Shown: positions 1 to 10,112 of the stretch, piece by piece
Layout of the letters: every line of letters begins with the position of its first letter
How positions within the stretch are numbered: position 1 is the stretch's first letter
NCBI RefSeq assembly: GCF_001644645.1
Contig: NZ_CP011390.1
Location: 4,729,501 to 4,793,500, forward strand
Length of the DNA: 64,000 bases
Direction of reading: 5' to 3'
Origin: Flavisolibacter tropicus
GTDB taxonomy: Bacteria > Bacteroidota > Bacteroidia > Chitinophagales > Chitinophagaceae
Notes under the pieces: generated by a model
Seen by the model: only the letters and a program-made list of their open reading frames with translations
What the model was told of the DNA's origin: nothing
Databases searched by the model: none
Translations under genes and position numbers: made by a program

Positions 1-323
1 TTACAATTGCCGGATTTGTAGAATCTGTCGATAGTTTCTATCTTAATGTTTATTGCCCTTTGTATGTTTCAATAATCGAAACAATTGGAAAAGTAAGAGT
101 AGAGGCAATGTCATATTGAACTCCTGTAATTACATTAACCCAGGCAGGAAGGATAGAGGTTGTTAAACACATGGAGACTTTATTACTGCTTAATGAAAGT
201 AATAATGATTTAGATTAAAAGACTCTACAATTTTAAAAGACAACTGGTGGTATCAGAAACTTGCAATGAATAGACAAAAAGCAACTACTCTATAGAAGTG
301 CTGACTCAAAACTTTTATGACAA
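1..323. other. Intergenic stretch at window start, no gene seen
   Basis: No reading frame of useful length is visible on either strand and no stable hairpin with a T-tract was found. The stretch is AT-rich and may hold the leader of the polysaccharide gene that starts at 324. I could not place a convincing promoter. Confidence 0.5.
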
Positions 324-1481
324 ATGGATTCTGTCAATAATGGAAAAATAAGAGCTATTGCCATGTATCTCCCCCAATTTCATCCCATACCGGAAAATGA
401 TGAATGGTGGGGCAAAGGTTTTACGGAATGGACAAATGTAACAAAAGCAAAGCCCCTGTTTAAAGGCCATTACCAACCACATTTACCTGCAGACCTTGGG
501 TTTTATGATTTGCGGTTACCCGAAATCAGGGAGCAACAGGCGCAGTTGGCAAAAGCGTATGGCATTTATGGGTTTTGCTACTACCACTATTGGTTCAACG
601 GTCGCCGGCTTTTGGAACGACCTTTTGAGGAAGTGTTTAAAACCGGCAAGCCTGATTTTCCATTCATGTTGTGTTGGGCAAATGAAAACTGGACACGGGT
701 TTGGGATGGAATGAATAATGAGGTCTTACTGGCACAAAACTATTCTGAAGAAGATGACCGGGCTCACATTAAAACCCTGATTCCTTATTTGAAGGACAGT
801 AGGTATATAAAGGTGAACGGAAAACCTGTCATAGCCATTTATCGGTCCACCTCATTACCTTATCCAAAACGGACTACAGATGTATGGAGAGAAGAAGCCC
901 GAAGGCAAGGGGTTGAATTATACATTTGTCGCTTTGATAATTCTTCTAGCATTGGCGAGTGCTACATTAAAGATGGAGGCTTTGATGCAGCAGTGAACTT
1001 CGAGCCATTTGGTTATCACTTCAATGAGTTCAAGGTGGAAATGGATCGGGTTAACCGCAAGCAGATCGGAAAAAGAATAATAGAAAAACTGCACCGCACA
1101 CTATTGAAAAACTTTGATAAAGAAGCGTATAGAGAGGCATTGCAAAAGAAATGGCACATACTGGATTATAACAGCTACTCAGCATTTGTTTGCAATAAGG
1201 GCCTTCCTTCTTATAAATGCTTTCCAGGCATTACGCCTATGTGGGACAATTATGCACGTAAACAAAAGAACTATCTCATTTTTAAAAATGCTAGCCCTGA
1301 AAGTTATGGGCATTGGCTTCGGTTTATCGTTCAAAATTTTAAACCCTATTCTCCTGACGAAAATTTCATTTTTATAAATGCTTGGAACGAATGGGCAGAG
1401 GGTAACCATTTAGAGCCTTGCCAAAAATGGGGGCGTAGGTATCTGGAAGTCACAAAGGAAGTTTTGAACGGAAAGCAATAG
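324..1481 (+). CDS. WbsX-like glycosyltransferase / GH99-like domain protein
   Basis: A 385-residue protein. The N-terminal block (IAMYLPQFHPIPENDEWWG, then GFTEWTNV) and the later WANENWTRVWDG and FINAWNEWAEG segments are typical of the WbsX family (PF14307), which has a GH99-like TIM-barrel fold and occurs in O-antigen and exopolysaccharide clusters. The catalytic role of the family in glycan assembly is not settled; some members are annotated as glycosyltransferases and others as glycosidase-like. There is no signal peptide, so it should act in the cytoplasm. The ATG at 324 begins the conserved region almost at once. It is the first gene of a run of sugar-transfer genes on the same strand, which supports a role in surface-glycan synthesis. 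Confidence 0.85.
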   Translation: MDSVNNGKIRAIAMYLPQFHPIPENDEWWGKGFTEWTNVTKAKPLFKGHYQPHLPADLGFYDLRLPEIREQQAQLAKAYGIYGFCYYHYWFNGRRLLERPFEEVFKTGKPDFPFMLCWANENWTRVWDGMNNEVLLAQNYSEEDDRAHIKTLIPYLKDSRYIKVNGKPVIAIYRSTSLPYPKRTTDVWREEARRQGVELYICRFDNSSSIGECYIKDGGFDAAVNFEPFGYHFNEFKVEMDRVNRKQIGKRIIEKLHRTLLKNFDKEAYREALQKKWHILDYNSYSAFVCNKGLPSYKCFPGITPMWDNYARKQKNYLIFKNASPESYGHWLRFIVQNFKPYSPDENFIFINAWNEWAEGNHLEPCQKWGRRYLEVTKEVLNGKQ

Positions 1482-1670
1482 GGGTAATGGAAAGTATACC
1501 AATACATTGTTTTAAGTAGTACTAACCCTTTTGGTCCAGCGATGAAACTGGTATTCTTATGTAAAGATTTGTAACTTGTATATGACAAACTTACAGAAGC
1601 CATTTAATGCTTACCCTGCTAATGAAAACAATAGAAATCAGCGCTTTGTTCATTCGATATACTAGCAGGC

Positions 1671-2540
1671 ATGATCTCCATTATTATTTGTTCGAAAAGC
1701 CCAGCTTTATTGGAGCAAGTATCCCAAAATATTGCAGCCACTATTGGGCTGCCTTATGAGATCATAGCTGTTGATAATACAAAAGGAGAGTATGGTATTT
1801 GTGCAGCCTATAATAGAGGTGCAAAAAAGAGCAACTTCGAATGCCTGTGTTTCATGCACGAAGACATTTTATTTCATACCCAGAACTGGGGAAATGCGGT
1901 GGTTGATTTGTTGGCTGATCCATCCATTGGATTGGTAGGCGTTATTGGAAGTAAGTACTTAGTAAATGCCCCTGCCCATTGGTGGGGGGGAGGCATTGAT
2001 CTTTGCCGCCGCCATATTATTGATGGGTATCCTGATGGTAAACAAGAATATGTATTACAAAACCCCGACAATGAGTCGATATCAGATGTAGTAGCTGTAG
2101 ATGGAGTATGGCTATGTACACGCAGGCATATATGGCAGGAACACCCTTTTGATGAACAAACCTTTCCTTGGTTTCACTTTTACGACATTGATTTTTCGGC
2201 CCAGGTATTTCAGAATTACCGGGTTATAGTTACCTATAATGTTTTACTGGAACACTTCTCAAGAGGGAATATCGATCAATCATGGGTAAAAAGCGCAATT
2301 GCTTTTGTAAAGAAATGGCGCCGTCAATTACCGTTGGAAACTAAACCTTTACCAAAAGAAAAAGCGCAACAAATAAAAGAACGTGCCTATCAGGCTTTTG
2401 CCTCACGGTTGTTATCGTTACACTATGATAAACGAGTAACACTCAAGTATATTTTTAAAGCGCTTTCTTACGATTGTTTTAACCGGGATAATCTGTGGCG
2501 CGTAAAACAATTTATGAAAAACACATTACAGGTGAAATAG
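1671..2540 (+). CDS. GT2-like glycosyltransferase
   Basis: A 289-residue protein with a GT-A fold start (MISIIICSKSPALLEQ, then EIIAVDNTKGEYG) and the sequence FMHEDILF, in which the HED takes the place of the usual DxD metal/nucleotide-sugar motif. The WWGGGIDLCR and DGVWLCTRR segments fit the Glyco_tranf_2_5-type branch of GT2. It lacks membrane segments and probably transfers a sugar from a nucleotide donor onto the growing repeat unit at the inner face of the cytoplasmic membrane. It ends 7 bp before the next glycosyltransferase, so the two are likely co-transcribed. Donor and linkage cannot be told from the sequence. Confidence 0.82.
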   Translation: MISIIICSKSPALLEQVSQNIAATIGLPYEIIAVDNTKGEYGICAAYNRGAKKSNFECLCFMHEDILFHTQNWGNAVVDLLADPSIGLVGVIGSKYLVNAPAHWWGGGIDLCRRHIIDGYPDGKQEYVLQNPDNESISDVVAVDGVWLCTRRHIWQEHPFDEQTFPWFHFYDIDFSAQVFQNYRVIVTYNVLLEHFSRGNIDQSWVKSAIAFVKKWRRQLPLETKPLPKEKAQQIKERAYQAFASRLLSLHYDKRVTLKYIFKALSYDCFNRDNLWRVKQFMKNTLQVK

Positions 2541-2547
2541 CAGTAAA

Positions 2548-3678
2548 ATGAGATTAGCTATTATATCAATGTTGGATATAGCGCCATGGGGCGGAAGTGA
2601 AGTTTTGTGGTCTGCAACAGCAAAGCTGGCACTTTTGGCGAAACACGAAGTCTTTACTTCCACGTACTATTGGGAGCAGCCACCGGCAGTTATCAGAGAG
2701 CTAAGTCAATTGGGGGCTAAAACTCATTTTAGAAAGGGCTATCAACCCGATTTGGCCTCGCGCTTGCTAGAGCGTATCAGGCATGTCATAAAAAGCGAAT
2801 CAAGAGAAATCAAAGCGTTAAAAAAGTTCAATCCAGAGAGGATATTGATCAATCAGGCAGGCGCTTACGATATGGTGCGCAACGCAGATCTCATGTCTTG
2901 GCTGTTGACTACCCCAAAACCTTTTTTTATCTGCTGCAATGGTTATCATGAAGATGAGGTATTGACAGAGGAAAGTAGAGCTATTCTCTTGAAGATATTT
3001 ATGAAGGCAAAAGGAGTATTTGTAATTTGTAAGCGACAGGCTACTGTTATCATGAAGCAGTTGGCGCATCAACTTTCAAACATACAACTGATCAATAATC
3101 CGGTAAATCTGAAAGAGATCAAATGTCAGGAATTGCCTTCTTTTACTATGATTCAAATGGCAAGTGTGGCCAGTCTGCATGTTCATCTGAAAGGTCAGGA
3201 TATCTTATTAGAAGTATTGAGTGCAGAGAAATGGAAAAGAAGGGCTTGGCAGCTCAATTTATATGGGGATGGTCCACATAAGACCTATCTTCAGGAGTTA
3301 GTGGAATACTTTGGGTTGCAAGGTCGCGTGGCTTTTAAAGGACATGTTCCTGACGTAAATAGTATCTGGCAAAACAATCATTTGTTAGTGCTTTGCTCTC
3401 GAACAGAATCGGGCCCCATGGCGCTAACGGAAGCCATGCTTTGTGGGCGGCCAACAGTGGCTACACGTGTGGGTAAGGTACCCGAGCTGCTGCAGGATAA
3501 TCAGAATGGATATGTGGCGGCAGCTGCTACGGTTGTGTTGTTGGAGGAAGCATTAGAGCGTGCTTGGCAGAATAGGGAGAATTGGAGTGCTATTGGTAAG
3601 CGTGCACATGATTCAGCGTTAGCTATGGTAGATCTACATGCCCCGGAAACGTATTTGAATCTTTTGCTGACTGAATAA
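2548..3678 (+). CDS. GT4 glycosyltransferase
   Basis: A 376-residue GT-B protein. The N-terminal Rossmann half runs to about residue 190; the C-terminal Glycos_transf_1 half contains LNLYGDGPHKTYLQEL, VAFKGHVPDV and TESGPMALTEAMLCGRPTVA, the last being the E-x7-E donor-binding region. The N-terminus (MLDIAPWGGSEVLWSATA) carries the glycine-rich acceptor/donor loop found in GT4 enzymes. The ATG start is 7 bp after the preceding GT2 stop, which suggests one transcript. Function is retaining transfer of an unknown sugar in polysaccharide synthesis. Confidence 0.88.
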   Translation: MRLAIISMLDIAPWGGSEVLWSATAKLALLAKHEVFTSTYYWEQPPAVIRELSQLGAKTHFRKGYQPDLASRLLERIRHVIKSESREIKALKKFNPERILINQAGAYDMVRNADLMSWLLTTPKPFFICCNGYHEDEVLTEESRAILLKIFMKAKGVFVICKRQATVIMKQLAHQLSNIQLINNPVNLKEIKCQELPSFTMIQMASVASLHVHLKGQDILLEVLSAEKWKRRAWQLNLYGDGPHKTYLQELVEYFGLQGRVAFKGHVPDVNSIWQNNHLLVLCSRTESGPMALTEAMLCGRPTVATRVGKVPELLQDNQNGYVAAAATVVLLEEALERAWQNRENWSAIGKRAHDSALAMVDLHAPETYLNLLLTE

Positions 3679-3791
3679 AGCATTCAGATATAAAGAGCTT
3701 CGTATTCGCTATATTGAAACTTTCGCTTACCATATCCATTACCTAAAGGAAACTTGTTTGAAAGTTTAAGTTGTTGTTGAAACCAATAAAA

Positions 3792-4766
3792 ATGACATCA
3801 GCGCCTTTGGTCTCCGTTATATTGCCCTGTTATAATTATGGGAGGTACCTTTCGGATGCCTTAGAAAGTCTGTTAGCTCAGACCTATACAACCTGGGAAT
3901 GTATTATAGTCAACGACGGCTCAACAGATGAAACAGAAGAAGTAGCTAAACGCTTTGCTCAAAAAGATACACGCTTCAAATACATCTATCAAAAAAATAG
4001 TGGTGTATCCATGGCCAGAAATCAGGCATTACAGGCAGCAGCCGGTACCTATTTCCAACTCTTGGACGCAGATGATATCCTGGAAAAAGATAAGCTAAAA
4101 TTGCAAGTGGCATACTTGGAAGAAAACCCAGAAATAGACCTGATGTATAGCAGCATGATCTTTTTTAAAGAAGCCGATCCCAATTATGTTGTAGGTCCAA
4201 AATTAATGCATGACAAACAGCCGGTATCTGGTAGTGGAGAAGCATTGTTAAAACAACTCTTGGACGATAATCTTTTTTTACCAGGTTGTATGTTTTTTCG
4301 GAGAAGCCTATATGAAGAAGTCGGGCTATTTAAAAAAGGCATAGAGGGGATTGAAGATTGGGATTACTGTTATCGGGCAGCCTTATTGCAAAAGACCTTC
4401 TTTCATGATAGCAGAAGCGGAACCTGTTTGCTAGTTCGGAGTCACGATAACAATGCCTCTAACAATAGCAAAACAATGCTTATCCATAAGATCAAAGCCA
4501 GGCTGGCTTTGATGGAAGAGACAGATGCGCTCCTGACCAAAAAGCAGGCAGCATTTTCTAAAAGTTTTCTATACCGGGCTGGTAGGCTACACAAAGCATT
4601 TTTGAATCGCGATAAGTCCCGGTTGTATTTATATCATGACAATATTTTTAAAGGAGTCGGTAGCGTATTACGGCACGGATACTATTCCGGTAAACCTTTT
4701 TTCGCATTGTATGATGGAGCATATTGGATTAAAGAGCGAATAAAAAGAAAGATGCGATGGCCGTAG
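3792..4766 (+). CDS. GT2 glycosyltransferase
   Basis: A GT-A family 2 enzyme of 324 residues from the ATG at 3792. The frame is open to a TTG at 3771, but the ATG is preferred because the family start (PLVSVILPCYNYGRYL) follows directly. Visible motifs are IIVNDGSTDETEEVA, SGVSMARNQAL and LLDADDIL, with DADD serving as the DxD-type metal and nucleotide-sugar site. The C-terminal third is basic with no clear membrane helix. It lies in a glycosyltransferase run and likely adds one sugar of the repeat unit. The 113-bp gap upstream could hold a promoter, but I saw no strong match. Confidence 0.86.
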   Translation: MTSAPLVSVILPCYNYGRYLSDALESLLAQTYTTWECIIVNDGSTDETEEVAKRFAQKDTRFKYIYQKNSGVSMARNQALQAAAGTYFQLLDADDILEKDKLKLQVAYLEENPEIDLMYSSMIFFKEADPNYVVGPKLMHDKQPVSGSGEALLKQLLDDNLFLPGCMFFRRSLYEEVGLFKKGIEGIEDWDYCYRAALLQKTFFHDSRSGTCLLVRSHDNNASNNSKTMLIHKIKARLALMEETDALLTKKQAAFSKSFLYRAGRLHKAFLNRDKSRLYLYHDNIFKGVGSVLRHGYYSGKPFFALYDGAYWIKERIKRKMRWP

Positions 4767-4867
4767 CGTTAATCCGGGTATTGGAAATGAATCCACTAAT
4801 GAATTTGTTATAGTAAAGCTGAGGATAAGCTTCAGTTAGCATTGTAAGTTTGAAAACACACTTCTAT

Positions 4868-5860
4868 ATGCCGCCTTTAAAAAACAAGAAGTTTGATGAA
4901 CTGATTGTGCTCTATGATTTTACGCTGGCAGGAGGTGCAAGTAGGCCCATCTATAATTATTACAAGCATCAACAAGAATCAGCTGGAAAAAGAATGGTTT
5001 TGTTGCGCTTGTTTACCAGGCGTAGCTTTTTGAAGTTGTGGTATTATGGTTTCTTGTCTGAACGGATAATTATAAACGGTCTCCCTTGCTTTAACTATTG
5101 GCAGGTTCTTTTGCTTTGCGTTTTAAAAAGAGGAGTGGTGATCTATTTGCATGAGGCAGCACCTCATGTCGAACCTTTTGCACAAAGACATGCCTTAAAA
5201 TTCAAAGCTTTTTGTTGGATGCTTCGGAATAGAAAGGTAGCTTTTGTTTCTGAATGGCAAAGGCATTACTTTTTAAAGTGGACGACCGTTCCACGTTATA
5301 AAATAGTTTACAACAACATAAATTTTCCTTATGAGCAAAAGGCTGAAAAAGGTAAGATAACCATTGCTATGGTGGGTTACCAAAGTCGTTATAAGAATGC
5401 TGGGTTTTTCTCGAAAGTGGCTGATGAGGCTGTTAACAGGTACCTGCCTTATGAGTTTATTTGGATAGGGGGGGAAGGAGGAGAAATGAGCCAGATGTAC
5501 CACTCTCCAAATGTTCGGTGGTTAGGTGATCTGGAACATGTAATGGATGCACTCAACAGTATTGATATTTTGTTTTTCACCTCTTACGGCGACACATTTG
5601 GTTTGGTCATTACAGAAGCCTTATACAAAGGGAAAAAAGTAGTTTCTTTTATAGAGAATGGTTTGGCCCCATTTGTCTCAAAATTAAAAGGTTGCCGTGT
5701 CTACGAACAATTTGATGAAAGTCTTGTTTTAGAATTGATTGATCAGGTGTTGAAGGAAGAGGTGAATGTAAAAGAGCATAGAGATTTGGTGGAACACCTA
5801 TGTTCAATGGATAATTTTAAATCCCGTCTAGAAGAGCTCTTTGCAATGCCAGATGAATAG
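4868..5860 (+). CDS. GT4-like glycosyltransferase
   Basis: About 330 residues. The N-terminal half (DELIVLYDFTLAGGASRPI) and the C-terminal half (ITIAMVGYQSRYKNAGFFS, FIWIGGEGGEMSQ, DTFGLVITEALYKGKKVVSF) give a GT-B outline; the last block corresponds to the GT4 donor-binding E-x7-E region with Asp in the first position. Start choice is uncertain: a TTG at 4850 adds six residues, and I chose the in-frame ATG at 4868. The protein is shorter and more divergent than the neighbouring GT4 enzymes. It is followed by 570 bp without a gene, so it may end the first transcription unit. Confidence 0.78.
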   Translation: MPPLKNKKFDELIVLYDFTLAGGASRPIYNYYKHQQESAGKRMVLLRLFTRRSFLKLWYYGFLSERIIINGLPCFNYWQVLLLCVLKRGVVIYLHEAAPHVEPFAQRHALKFKAFCWMLRNRKVAFVSEWQRHYFLKWTTVPRYKIVYNNINFPYEQKAEKGKITIAMVGYQSRYKNAGFFSKVADEAVNRYLPYEFIWIGGEGGEMSQMYHSPNVRWLGDLEHVMDALNSIDILFFTSYGDTFGLVITEALYKGKKVVSFIENGLAPFVSKLKGCRVYEQFDESLVLELIDQVLKEEVNVKEHRDLVEHLCSMDNFKSRLEELFAMPDE

Positions 5861-6430
5861 CAGAGGCATATTCCTGAAAGCAAAGTATTATTAGCTCAAT
5901 AAGAGAAGCAGTTATGAATAACCGTAACACTTGGCTGAATTATTTTATAAAATGGTTTGTATATAGGAGCAGAAAAAAGAAAGTCTTATTTTTATTTTAG
6001 TGTTTTTTTTGAAAGGAACATGATACATAAGAATAAGTAATAAACACGCTCAAATTTTAATGGATTATCTACTCTTCTGTACTTCTTGTAAACAATTTCA
6101 TGACCTGCCTTACGAGTACATAGCATTGTTTTTCTAATCTCTCCTTGAAAATAAAGCGTAAGCGGTGAATGAGTTATAGCCGTTGATGCTTGTAATTAGT
6201 ACTCATTTGAAACAATGGCAAGCTGTTTGTGTGCTAAGCTTTCTTCTATCACACAAGTAAAGATCAAGGTTTGTATTCGAGTGAATAAAGGCATAAAGGC
6301 TTGAGATCAATTGCTGTCCTTGTGAACTATTATTAAAGTAAATAAATGATCACTATTATTTATTTATAGCAGATTATCCTCACACTATGTAGAAGTCCCT
6401 ATAAAGCTGCTAACCTTAAAAAACGCAATT
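5861..6430. other. 570-bp AT-rich gap inside the polysaccharide locus
   Basis: No reading frame fits a protein here. A 9-bp inverted repeat (TAAATAAAT at 6339-6347 and ATTTATTTA at 6358-6366) lies about 65 bp before the next gene; with no GC pairs it is more likely a promoter-region dyad than a terminator. The gap splits the glycosyltransferase run into two probable transcription units. Confidence 0.45.
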
Positions 6431-7531
6431 ATGCCGCGACTTCTGCACATGATTGACTCCTTAGGCTTGGGTGGTGCTGAGCAACTACTGGTAGCCATCA
6501 TTAATGATTTACACGAGTTCGAGCATCATATCATTATATTGAATGATCCTGAAGATTTAAATCAGGAGATTACTGTCGATCATCAATTGGTAAACTTGCA
6601 CATGGCCAGCCACCTGAAACTGTTTACACAAGCGAAAAAGGTCAGGCAATATATTCAGCAAAATGGAATAGATATAGTGCATTCACATCTCTATTTTTCC
6701 AATATTTTGGCCCGGTTGGCTGTTCCCGCAACTGTACCCTTATTTAATAGCCTTCACACAATATCTAGTCTGGATAATTACTGTAAACATAAACTGACGC
6801 TGTATATTGATCAGTGGACATATCGGAAACGTCATCATATTGTTGCCGTTTCGAAACAGGTGTTGGATGATTATAAGCAATGGGTGGGTTTAAAAGGTGC
6901 CGCCACTGTGTTAAATAACTTTATCGATGATGAATACTTCCAGGCGCCAGCTAAAAAAACGATTTCTACACACCCATTGCGCCTGGTAGCTATTGGTAAT
7001 TTAAAAGAAGTGAAAAATTATCGCTATCTGGTGGAGGCCTTTAAGCACTTGTCAAATGATGTTACACTAGATATTTACGGTGAAGGCGCACTTCGTCCCA
7101 CGTTGGAAAAAGAAATTGAAAACAGTCATTTGCCAATACGACTAATGGGGGCTCAAAACCAGTTGCATAAGGTGCTTCCTACTTATGATGCCTTTATAAT
7201 GAGTTCCTTATTTGAAGGAGGGCCTTTAACATTATTACAGGCAGCTGCCTGCGGTCTTCCCGCCATTATATCCGACATCCCCAGGTTTCATGACGTGATG
7301 GACGACCATGCAGTATTTTTTTCATTACAAAATCCAATGGATCTGGTAGGTAAGATCAATGCCATTCTCAAAGGCGAGTTGTCTATTTTAGACCATGTAA
7401 AACCAGCGTTAGAACATATCAGACGTTTTGCAAAAAAGGAAACTTATTTGGCCAAACTGCGCCAGTTATACCAAAGCAAATTATTGCATCCTAGCTCTAA
7501 TCCACAGGCGTTTGAACAAGTGGCTTTTTAA
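6431..7531 (+). CDS. GT4 glycosyltransferase
   Basis: A 366-residue GT-B enzyme. The start (MPRLLHMIDSLGLGGAEQLL) is the classic GT4 N-terminal glycine loop, and DIVHSHLYFSNILARL is the conserved helix after the second strand. The C-terminal Glycos_transf_1 domain has LRLVAIGNLKEVKNYRYLVE, LDIYGEG and SLFEGGPLTLLQAAACGLPAI. No signal peptide or membrane segment is visible, so it is a peripheral cytoplasmic enzyme. It opens the second part of the polysaccharide locus after the long gap and is followed after 74 bp by a secreted glycosidase-like gene. Confidence 0.88.
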   Translation: MPRLLHMIDSLGLGGAEQLLVAIINDLHEFEHHIIILNDPEDLNQEITVDHQLVNLHMASHLKLFTQAKKVRQYIQQNGIDIVHSHLYFSNILARLAVPATVPLFNSLHTISSLDNYCKHKLTLYIDQWTYRKRHHIVAVSKQVLDDYKQWVGLKGAATVLNNFIDDEYFQAPAKKTISTHPLRLVAIGNLKEVKNYRYLVEAFKHLSNDVTLDIYGEGALRPTLEKEIENSHLPIRLMGAQNQLHKVLPTYDAFIMSSLFEGGPLTLLQAAACGLPAIISDIPRFHDVMDDHAVFFSLQNPMDLVGKINAILKGELSILDHVKPALEHIRRFAKKETYLAKLRQLYQSKLLHPSSNPQAFEQVAF

Positions 7532-7605
7532 GGCTTTGTAAATCCTATGCTCACAAACTTTTTAGTTACTTACATTATCAGGTTGCTATTTTGAACTTTT
7601 AAGAA

Positions 7606-10071
7606 ATGCGTATTAGATATTGGTTTATTCTGTTGGTAGCCCTGTTCTTTAATTCTAAAGCAGCTAATACGTCGCCTTTTTATTCTCAAAGTATTTATGC
7701 CGATCAGCTGGATGATGGATTGTTTCAGCAATCGTTGGCGGATCTAAAATTTTATTTGCAAAAGGCAACGAACAAGGATTTTACCACGCAGCTATTTGAT
7801 AAGCAGATTAACAAAGGCATTTACATTTTATTGAATCAGCCCGGCATCATCTCTACTACTCTTTTTGAAAGGTTAAAAAAGGGTTCTGTTGAAGATTTTG
7901 TTTTAATGGGTGATAAAGAAAAATTGGTAGTTGTAGCCAATCATCCCAAAGGTTTATCCAGGGCTATCTATACCTATTTGGATTGGCTAGGAGTTAAATG
8001 GTATTTCCCTGGTGATGAATGGACATCCGTTCCCTCGCTCTCGCAAATAACTTTTTCCAAAACACAATACATATCACCTTCTTTTTTGATACGCGATTTT
8101 TTCGGTACAGGCGGCATCGTGCCTATAAAAGCAGTGGACCCTAATGGCTCGCTGTCTGGGAAATGGGAAGAATGGAAACGTCGAAACAGACTAGGTGGAC
8201 AGCTGGTATTGGCTGGGCATTATGGAGAGGCCTTTAATTTAAAGTATCGTAAAGAATTGGAGGCCCATCCAGAGTATCTGGCATTAGTGAGTGGGAAGCG
8301 TCAATGGAGTACAACGGCCAAGTGGAACATAAGCAATAAAGCGTTTAGAGATTTATTTATTGCCGATCGTATAGAGGAGTTGAAAAAAAAGCTGCAACAG
8401 GTTAAATACAGCAATGAAATCACCACCATTTCAGTAGAACCTGCAGATGGCTATGGCGATTGTGAATGCGAGGATTGTAAAAGGCTGGGATCGGTGAGTG
8501 ATCGATACTTTTTTCTGGCCAACGAAGCTGCAAAGGCGGTTGCAAAAATTTCGCCTTTTGCATACGTAAATCTTTATGGTTACAATACCCATGCCGCACC
8601 ACCTGCTTTTACACTGGAGCCTAATGTCATTGTCCAAATCATACCCTATGCTTTTCAAAAGATCAGTACTCCAGAACAACTGATTACTGATTGGAGAAAA
8701 AAGTGCCAGAACTTATTTCTCTATGATTATTATGGCATACCGGACTGGCACTATGATACACCATTAACAGCGGGATGGTCACCTGCTGGTTTGGTGAATA
8801 AGATAAAAGATTGGAAAAGGTTTGCGATTAAAGGATTTATGTTAGAGTCTTCGTACAGTATAGGCAGTACAGGATTGGGATTGTACTTTATGAGCCGGTT
8901 GGGTTGGAATATGAATGAGCAAGTAAACCCTATACAGAACGGCTTTTATAAAAACATGTTTGGGCAGGCCGCTTCGCAGGTAAGAGCATTTTACGAAAAG
9001 ATCAATGGCAGTTTTCAAGGAGCTGCAGATCTGCCCTACTTGTTAAATCAATTAGAGCAGGCTAGTATAATTAGTAAAAATGATAAGGTGAATGAAAGGA
9101 TCCAATTGCTTCAGGCCTACTTGCATTATTTGATAGTTTATTATCAATGGCAGGCCGCTACCCCAGAAAGCAGGGACAAGACATGGGAAGAACTTGTCAG
9201 CTATACGTGGCAAATTTATCCTACGGCCATTGTGCATACCACAAGGCTTGCACAATTGTTTAACACAAAAGCGCCAAATAATACCATTCGAAACGAATGG
9301 CAATTGCAGGGAGCTGCTACTAATAAGTTAAAAGATATACGATCTATAACTAGTAATGATATGAGCGAAACGTTCATAAAAGATCGCCAATCATATCCTT
9401 TATTGGAGGATTTTGTTTATGAAAGCAAAGGCAGGACTGAAAATTTTATAGTAAAGCCAGGTGCTGCCGGGAACTCTCAGGAAATGATGCTTTTAGACAT
9501 TCCGGAAACTTACGTCAGGGCCAGTAAAGACGGGTATTTTACATTTAGTATAAAAGTAAACGACGGATCTCAGAATAATCAGCAACAAACTGCCACCATA
9601 CAGTGTCTGGATACACCAAGCAACAAAAAGGTTTTTGAGCAGAGCGTCTCAATTGACCGCAACTGGAAACAACTTCAGATCAAATTACCTGCTTCCAAAT
9701 CGTTTAGGCTGGTAGTTAAAAACAGTAACTGGATTCGAATGCAATTCCAACTAGATCAATGGGTGTCATTTAAAAACATTCCGGTTCATGCCGTCATGGG
9801 CCGGTTGTGGTTTTATGTGCCTTCAGATGTGAGCTACATTTATTTCAGTAATAACAATAACCAGCAGCCTTCATTTCAGGATGCAGCAGGCAAGCCTTTA
9901 AAAATTGATGCTGTAAATAAGCAGCACCTGTACCGTATTAAAGTAGGAGCGTCTACTGGCGATCGCTGGTTCTCTATAAATGAAAGCCAGTATAAGTTTT
10001 TGCAGTTTTATGCGATTCCTGGTTTGTTTTTCCTGCACCCTGGTTTTATCGTACGGCAAGGTTCCAAATAG
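7606..10071 (+). CDS. Secreted DUF4838 glycosidase-like protein
   Basis: An 821-residue protein with an N-terminal signal peptide (hydrophobic residues 5-19, probable cleavage after SKA). Residues from about 30 to 160 resemble the small alpha/beta domain that precedes the barrel in GH20 and GH67 enzymes (KGLSRAIYTYLDWLGVKWYFPGDEW). The central part contains SVEPADGYGDCECEDCKRLG, a signature of the DUF4838 family. The last 250 residues look like a beta-sandwich. DUF4838 proteins are thought to be TIM-barrel glycosidases but substrates are mostly unknown. Its place between glycosyltransferase genes suggests it trims or releases the glycan made by this locus outside the cytoplasm; that is inference. 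Confidence 0.78.
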   Translation: MRIRYWFILLVALFFNSKAANTSPFYSQSIYADQLDDGLFQQSLADLKFYLQKATNKDFTTQLFDKQINKGIYILLNQPGIISTTLFERLKKGSVEDFVLMGDKEKLVVVANHPKGLSRAIYTYLDWLGVKWYFPGDEWTSVPSLSQITFSKTQYISPSFLIRDFFGTGGIVPIKAVDPNGSLSGKWEEWKRRNRLGGQLVLAGHYGEAFNLKYRKELEAHPEYLALVSGKRQWSTTAKWNISNKAFRDLFIADRIEELKKKLQQVKYSNEITTISVEPADGYGDCECEDCKRLGSVSDRYFFLANEAAKAVAKISPFAYVNLYGYNTHAAPPAFTLEPNVIVQIIPYAFQKISTPEQLITDWRKKCQNLFLYDYYGIPDWHYDTPLTAGWSPAGLVNKIKDWKRFAIKGFMLESSYSIGSTGLGLYFMSRLGWNMNEQVNPIQNGFYKNMFGQAASQVRAFYEKINGSFQGAADLPYLLNQLEQASIISKNDKVNERIQLLQAYLHYLIVYYQWQAATPESRDKTWEELVSYTWQIYPTAIVHTTRLAQLFNTKAPNNTIRNEWQLQGAATNKLKDIRSITSNDMSETFIKDRQSYPLLEDFVYESKGRTENFIVKPGAAGNSQEMMLLDIPETYVRASKDGYFTFSIKVNDGSQNNQQQTATIQCLDTPSNKKVFEQSVSIDRNWKQLQIKLPASKSFRLVVKNSNWIRMQFQLDQWVSFKNIPVHAVMGRLWFYVPSDVSYIYFSNNNNQQPSFQDAAGKPLKIDAVNKQHLYRIKVGASTGDRWFSINESQYKFLQFYAIPGLFFLHPGFIVRQGSK

Positions 10072-10112
10072 TACCGCTACGTGCAGTATATTTGACCTTA
10101 ATTTCCAAAATT

